A model generated the notes under the pieces. That model was not told where the DNA came from and searched no databases. It was given only the letters and a program-made list of their open reading frames with translations. This document shows positions 6,110-10,907 of a stretch of 10,907 nt of DNA, one piece after another. The translations under genes were made by a program, and so were the position numbers. Where the stretch lies: NCBI GenBank assembly GCA_037447655.1, contig JBBHKE010003120.1:12501-23407 (forward strand). The letters run 5' to 3'. Each line of letters begins with the position of its first letter. Position 1 is the stretch's first letter. This DNA is from Zygnema cylindricum. Its lineage: Eukaryota; Streptophyta; Zygnematophyceae; Zygnematales; Zygnemataceae.

Positions 6110-9100
6110 TCATCGAATGTCTATTGTCCGCATTTTCCCAGGCTTGCCCGATTCGTCCATTCTTGAACGTTTTCCGGGCGGCGATTGGAAAACTTTCCAC
6201 AAACGAATCGTTTCGTCTGCTGCGATAGAGGCTACAGTGGATCCATCTGGACTCTGAGGCCAAAAACAGAAAAAAAAGACCAGAAAAAAAGCAAAAAAAA
6301 GTGAAAGGTATTTAAATTGTTTATATGCATCACATAATTCTGCTGCCAACCCGAGGAGCTTCTACATAGTGATTCTCCTACTTACTCAGTACTTATTTAC
6401 CAGATAACATATCACATGGACCATTAGGTTATAAAACCGTCAAAGTTATAGTTTTCCACAACATAAGCTACTAAAGAAATTATGTGCAAATGGAACTGCT
6501 TTGTATTGAAATGAATCCATGAAATAAACAATCAGCTTACGGGAGTCACATGTAAGATTCGGGCAGAATGGCCTTGCAAATCCGCCAATTTACTCAAAGC
6601 AGGATATCGCCACAGGCTCAACTGATATCGGCTAAACCCGTGAGAGCTTAAAATTTCACGATCTTTGGTGCTCCAAAGCAGCCCAGTGACCTGCAAGAAA
6701 ACAGATTGAGCAATTCAGAGCGGCTGAAATGGAACCAATTACTTCCTTGCCGGGCTTCAACCCAATTACTCCCAAAAATAACTCTAAATTGACATTCGTC
6801 ATGACTCGTGCACTTAGCCAACCACTTTCTTTTTATGAACAATTACAGGTATATGAAATAATGCACTTCCAAACCAAATTGTACATTTCCTAACATTTTC
6901 CTAGCTACGGGCATTGCAAGCAGGCCCTTTTTTCAAATTATGTCAATGTTGCGGAAAGCAGAAGCAGGTTTTTACCGATTTCTTCGTACCTGAGACCCCG
7001 TATCCAGCGAATTGAGGCACGCGCCGGTGGTCGCATTCCAAAACTTAATCGAACCATCGGCAGTACCTCCGCCTGAAGCAATCAGACTACTCTGCAAATC
7101 ACAATCCCGCATAACAAATATAATGGAGAAATGAACATAATCCTCGGCATTGTATTATCGCCATAAGAACGAGTCTTTCCATTTCACTTCGGGCTGAGGA
7201 CGACCCTTTTAGTTTAACCCTGCAATTCAAACATGTCTTTCAGCTCTTTGAAAAAACTGATTATACCTGAAATGGGCACCAGGCCAGAGCCTTGACAGCT
7301 GCCCGGTGCGCAGTCAGTCTGTGCAACGATTGGTCCCTCCTCGAACCAGAAACATCCCATAGCTGACAAAGGTTGTCGTTTCCTCCACTCGCCAGCATTC
7401 GACCCGATGGAGACCACTTTAAACCACAAACATCCGAAATATGTCCTCTGAACCGTGACGTGACGTGCTCCCGAATCCGGACTGTCGAGCAACCAGAAAA
7501 TGAAAGTAATGATTAGACATTTGTGCAATCTTCTGAATGCTTCAATTAGGCCAGAAAGCGGTGTGCAGCGGCGGAACTTTCCAGAGTAAGGACTTAATAA
7601 AAAGGTGCGTGTGAGATGCATTAAGCTTGAAAGAAGCATTCCATAGATGGAAAACTTCGTAGCTTGAAATAAGGATATTGCAACGGACTCTCACCGTCGT
7701 GATTCACAATCTGTGCATCTGCTCCTCCGGATGAAAGGATGGATGTGTTCCATGCCAGGCATGACACTCTCCCGCTGTGTCCATCCATATTTCTCACCTG
7801 CATAATATCACACAGCGACAAATGTACAGCTTAAACTCTCCCCTACCTTCCCTTTCATTCATGGTTATTTTTGTCTTCTTTCCTGATAAGTGCAAGGAGA
7901 GGTAGGTTCAGACTGATATGTGAAAATTACAATACATTCTGAAACAATGTCTTGCCCTCGTGATTTTCGGCTTCTTTGATAAACAACTGTTATATGTCCT
8001 TGTTGAGGCCTTTTTCGTCATAATCAATCCAGTTAAATTGCCAATGTAGATTACTCACTTGACGGCAAGGCGATGAATTCCATATCTGGACTTCACTGTT
8101 GCTCAAGCCCACTGCTACATGTTTGCCATCGGATGCCCATGAAACACTTGAAATGTGATCATTTCCATCTCCATCTCCATTGATAGTCATCATCTCTTTT
8201 GTCGCGCCAGTTGTTGCATTCCACAGATATACCGAGTCTGCTAGTCCAACTGCTACTACATTGTTGCAATTCCAATCCATAAGGTTGAGATAATAGTCGT
8301 CTCGGATAGAAGGGGCGTCAAGAATACGATATGCCGTCTGCAAACACCGTTATAAATAGAAAAGGTGAATCGCCATTAGCCTCAAAGTCATCATAATCAC
8401 AAAAGCCAAGATTTACGTATAGCTTTAATTTCACTTTTTTAAGCTAAATGACATTCAGTATACTACATTTTTAAATGCATTGGATACAAACCTTGAACAG
8501 TATTGGAAATATGTTAATGGATTCGAGACAGAAAACTTTGTATGTTTTGTAAAAGATAGAAAACGAGTGACAACTAACCTGAGGCATGTTGCGCCTGGGA
8601 TGCTGAAACTGAGTGTCAGGTTCAGGTTGAAAATTAGTCACTCCCGTCGGTGGAGCTGGTTTCTTTTGTCGGAACGCCAAAACTTTGCTTTTCGCCGGCG
8701 ATTTTCCTGATTGCCAAAGGCTCTCCACAAGTTTGTCTCGGTACTCTTCCTGCACATTACCTCAATGGAGAACTTAAGTATCGACAATCGACCAAAGTTA
8801 GAATGATAACAATGGCATAACTTATTACCTTATGTTAAAATTATTCGTGCATACATTCAAATTGACTTGCAGGATTCAAAATCCAGCAAAATCAGCTTAC
8901 TTTCTGTGGTGTCACTTGAGATGTTGTCTCTTTCAGGATATAAGATGAGATTCCTATGTCCATGCCGCTACGAGATGGAATGAAACGGTCTCCCTGCAAC
9001 CATCAATGGATGAAAACTTAACGGTTAGTATTCCGTACAGAATTGGTGCGGTCTCTATTAATTAGAATTGGAATGTTTCAGCAAAAAAAAAAAATAAGAA

Positions 9101-9320
9101 CAACTGTAGAACATATTCCAGCAGCAGGATAAAAAAAAAAAACAGAGGAACAAAAAGAAGGAGAAACGGAATCCCATATTTTTTTTTAAAACATTTTAAT
9201 CAAAGTAGACCCTATGAGTATTACCTGATTTCGTGGTGTGCAAGGACTAGTTACCATCCGTTTTTTGGCAGCAGATAAAGGAGGGCGCTTAGGAGTCTGA
9301 TTTCCAGCCGAAGAATCCAT
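6110..9320 (-). CDS. CDC20: CDC20/Fizzy, WD40 activator of the anaphase-promoting complex (APC/C), complete
   Basis: Nine exons on the minus strand: 9320-9225, 8993-8901, 8749-8579, 8337-8059, 7797-7695, 7481-7267, 7091-6990, 6690-6541 and 6253-6110 (stop TGA 6112-6110). All introns are GT-AG and 151-299 bases long. All are phase 0 except intron 5, which is phase 1. The product is 450 residues, a normal CDC20 length. The start is supported by an in-frame TAA 21 bases upstream. Visible parts: basic N terminus ([11 protein letters not shown]), C-box DRFIPSR at residues 34-40, a KVLAF motif near 85-89 where CDC20 proteins bind Mad2, the conserved RILDAP, then WD40 repeats filling roughly residues 130-425, and a final Ile-Arg pair. 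In this family the C-box and Ile-Arg tail dock on APC/C. The propeller recruits D-box and KEN-box substrates such as cyclin B and securin for ubiquitination at metaphase-anaphase. Motifs such as [18 protein letters not shown] match plant CDC20 rather than CDH1/FZR. No frameshift or missing key residue was seen, and no gene-like content was seen in the introns. Confidence 0.96.
9017..9027 (+). promoter_or_regulatory. MSA-like element (one mismatch) in CDC20 intron 1
   Basis: CTTAACGGTTA fits the mitosis-specific activator consensus YCYAACGGYYA with one mismatch (second position). This is the site type bound by plant three-repeat MYB factors in G2/M genes. It is in reverse orientation relative to CDC20. 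Activity from an intron is inference. Confidence 0.4.
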
Positions 9321-9417
9321 AATACAGAAACTAAAGTGTTAATATGATGATTTCTCCTTTGCAAACCCTCAGTGACGAGATCAGCAGATGCCAGCAAGAG
9401 GTGAATCTTAAAACCTT

Positions 9418-9492
9418 TCAAAGCCTTGCAACAATGTAGAAGAGTTGCAGAAAAGTATTTTCAGCACAACAAGGACAGTCTGGTCGAACCAT
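9418..9492 (-). promoter_or_regulatory. Possible upstream ORF in the CDC20 5' leader
   Basis: An ATG at 9492-9490 opens 24 codons (start MVRPDCPCCAEN) and ends at TGA 9420-9418, about 97 bases before the CDC20 ATG. It lies in the transcript only if transcription starts upstream of 9492, which the TATA box at 9531-9538 makes plausible but marginal. The peptide resembles nothing I know. Confidence 0.3.
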
Positions 9493-9530
9493 ATGATTCT
9501 CCCGGCCATCCTATCCATAGCAGCTTTTCC

Positions 9531-9538
9531 TTTTTATA
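9531..9538 (-). promoter_or_regulatory. TATA box of CDC20
   Basis: On the minus strand the sequence reads CTCTATAAAAAGG, a strong TATA match. Transcription would be expected to start about 25-35 bases downstream, near 9500, giving a leader of about 180 bases before the ATG at 9320. Confidence 0.6.
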
Positions 9539-9625
9539 GAGATTCACTCCAGCAAGAACCAAGAAATATGACCGTAGAGAAACAACCGAGGTGCAGTCAT
9601 GTCACACCGCCGCCATACTTTCTTG

Positions 9626-9636
9626 TAGCCGTTGCG
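9626..9636 (-). promoter_or_regulatory. Mitosis-specific activator (MSA) element upstream of CDC20
   Basis: The minus strand reads CGCAACGGCTA, matching YCYAACGGYYA at every position but the second. It lies about 90 bases above the TATA box and in the same orientation as the gene. MSA elements bind MYB3R factors and drive G2/M expression of mitotic genes, the expected timing for CDC20. The functional role is inferred from motif and position. Confidence 0.55.
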
Positions 9637-9641
9637 GTTCA

Positions 9642-9930
9642 GCAACCAGCTAATTGGCAAAAGAGACGTTGGAGCCATTACATGCACCAAACATCGGAAT
9701 CAGTACATTGACTTGCAAATATGTAAGCACTAAGGACAGAATAATTACTGACTCTATAAAAGAAACCGGCTGCATGAACACTAATGTTTGGGACAGATGG
9801 CGCGCAGCCAGTGACTTGTTCATCGGCTTTGTGTATGTTTACAAGGACCACAAGATTGCTGATTTAATAATTTCCTAAGGAAGCCCCAATGTACTAGGAT
9901 AAACTCATAAAAGGCATATTATGTAAGTAC
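9642..9930. other. Upstream stretch with no recognised gene
   Basis: Ordinary noncoding composition. A TATA-like CTATAAAAG at 9754-9762 points right, but no coding exon was found to its right. Short open frames at 9445-9711 and 9654-9878 overlap the CDC20 promoter and show no known motif. Confidence 0.5.
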
Positions 9931-10092
9931 ACACGTGGCAATACTTAGATCTAAAACACACTTAAATTCGTACGTGTCAAGATCCTGAAGGGTTACGGCA
10001 TTCTAGCAGTGGTACGTCGGAAGTACAGAAAAATGTACGTCATTCATTGTGAATCATTTGTATGACGTCATTACTCCCACGTATCACGTCAC
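9931..10092. promoter_or_regulatory. Cluster of seven ACGT cores (G-box/C-box type sites)
   Basis: ACGT occurs at 9933-9936 (in ACACGTGGC, a G-box/ABRE match), 9972-9975, 10014-10017, 10037-10040, 10065-10068 (in the perfect palindrome TGACGTCA), 10079-10082 and 10086-10089 (in TCACGTCACC). ACGT is the core recognised by plant bZIP factors, and CACGTG also by bHLH factors. It lies about 610-770 bases upstream of the CDC20 ATG. Function is inference. Confidence 0.5.
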
Positions 10093-10392
10093 CTTCACTC
10101 ACAAAAAAATCCGTACATTCGTGTTATGTTTTTGTTCATCTTTCTCCGTGCTCAATTCTCAGGCTATACATCTGACGGCTAAAATGGAAAGTTCGATCCC
10201 TACATTTTGGATTGACGGTTTCTAATGAGTCTAATTGTAACCGGACAGGTGTGCACCGGAAATTGATGATTTAATAAGAAAACAAATAAAACTTCTAACA
10301 TAGCATTACACCGTGTAGTGTTGTTTAAATGAAAATAATGCTAATTCAGAAACAAGCCGAGGAAATAGCATTGATTCCTGAATTACTGTACT

Positions 10393-10613
10393 GTACACCT
10401 CGAATCGCTATTAGTGTTAATAATTTTTTCGCCACTTAAAACATCTTTTCTCCGTACACACTTGTCCATTTTCGATTTGAGACCGCCAATCGGCAGCAGA
10501 GAAACCTACCTTTCAATCTCTACCGTCAGATCCACAGTCGGACAAGCGTGTACACAGAGAAAGGTTTTAAGAGACGAAAAAAGCATCAACACTAATAGCG
10601 ATTCACGGTATAC
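10393..10613. mobile_element. MITE-like foldback element with long inverted arms
   Basis: Left arm 10393-10467 pairs with right arm 10540-10613. The reverse complement of the right arm shares AATCGCTATTAGTGTT, TTTTTTCG, CTTAAAAC, TACAC and CTTGTCC in order, about four of five bases overall by eye, leaving a 72-base loop. The size (221 bases), long terminal inverted repeats and lack of a coding frame fit a nonautonomous DNA transposon. I see no convincing target duplication (TA pairs sit near both ends) and cannot assign a superfamily. It could also yield small RNAs from the hairpin transcript. Confidence 0.7.
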
Positions 10614-10696
10614 TGGATGATAGTACAAAATTAAGTCAAAATTAAGTCAAATACAGAGTTTGCGGACCATAGTTCAAAAGTAGGTGACCGTACGCC

Positions 10697-10757
10697 CATA
10701 CAATATGCCTATTGTATGCAAAACATACAATATGGCCTTAAGACCCATATTGTATTG
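10697..10757. repeat. Nested small palindromes built on CATACAATATGG
   Basis: CATACAATA (10697-10705) pairs perfectly with TATTGTATG (10710-10718) around TGCC. ATACAATATGG (10725-10735) pairs perfectly with CCATATTGTAT (10745-10755) around a nine-base loop. All four half-sites share one core, so alternative pairings are possible across the block. This could be the end of a small transposon or a cruciform-prone site. Confidence 0.7.
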
Positions 10758-10907
10758 GCCGCAAAATGAAATAAAATAGCAACAGGGTTGAGTTGCACAT
10801 GGATCGATAGAGAATTAAACGTCATGTCTAAATTTGAAAAAAAAATCGGACAAAAAAATCTTTTTCTGTGAGTTTTGAGCGAATTTTTATTTAAACCGTC
10901 AGATTTG

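Larger units (their letters stand above)
10170..10904. repeat. Pair of inverted short motifs, possible ends of an old insertion
   Basis: ATCTGACGGCTAAAA at 10170-10184 matches, in inverse orientation, TTTAAACCGTCAGAT at 10890-10904. A partial third copy (GATTGACGGTTTCTAA) sits at about 10211-10226. GACGGTT-type motifs are common at the ends of plant DNA transposons. The match is short and the right copy touches the window end, so this is tentative. Confidence 0.25.

Noticed and set aside
6031-6228. Plus-strand open frame of 65 codons opposite the CDC20 last exon
   Set aside because: It is a shadow of CDC20 exon 9, whose minus-strand reading ends in the family's Ile-Arg tail.
9754-9762. TATA-like sequence pointing right as the promoter of another gene
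   Set aside because: No coding exon or start with conserved protein sequence was found between here and the window end.
10414-10620. Plus-strand open frame of 68 codons
   Set aside because: It lies almost wholly inside the inverted-repeat foldback element and has no transposase-like motif.
10650-10907. CRISPR array or tRNA from the clustered palindromes
   Set aside because: There are no regularly spaced identical repeats with unique spacers, no cloverleaf with the expected loops, and the context is a plant nuclear genome.

Overview
The window is nuclear DNA from a plant. Both protein genes have plant-type sequences, are split by spliceosomal introns with GT-AG borders, and lack any bacterial context. 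I could read two genes exon by exon. They face each other, separated by about 2 kb of AT-rich DNA. I cannot name the lineage. The long introns and somewhat divergent proteins would suit a non-model or non-flowering land plant, but this is weak inference.

Left part (1-4085, + strand): the 3' part of a MIRO gene (mitochondrial Rho GTPase). Six exons encode the last 220 residues: the second GTPase domain from its P-loop onward, then the tail anchor for the outer mitochondrial membrane. The first GTPase domain and EF hands must lie to the left. The exons are GC-rich. The introns are crowded with CT-rich tracts, a GA-rich tract, a minisatellite and decayed tandem copies of the gene's own exon edges: three copies of the exon 2 donor at exact 212-base spacing, two of the exon 4 acceptor, several of the exon 4 donor side and three of the exon 5 acceptor side. 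This is the most unusual structure in the window.

Middle (4086-6109): the MIRO 3' end with candidate poly(A) signals, a (TC)n microsatellite, then AT-rich DNA with no recognisable gene. It presumably includes both 3' UTRs.

Right part (6110-9320, - strand): a complete nine-exon CDC20/Fizzy gene of 450 codons. It encodes the WD40 activator and substrate receptor of the anaphase-promoting complex. The C-box, a Mad2-binding-like KVL motif, the WD40 propeller and the C-terminal Ile-Arg tail are all visible.

Upstream of CDC20 (9321-10907): a plausible promoter with a TATA box, a one-mismatch mitosis-specific activator (MSA) site about 90 bases above it, a short upstream ORF, and a cluster of seven ACGT cores at 9933-10089. 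Further right are a 221-base MITE-like foldback with roughly 75-base inverted arms and a patch of nested small palindromes. There is no credible gene right of 9320.

The two genes have no known joint pathway. MIRO acts in mitochondrial dynamics and CDC20 in mitotic exit, so their closeness looks incidental.
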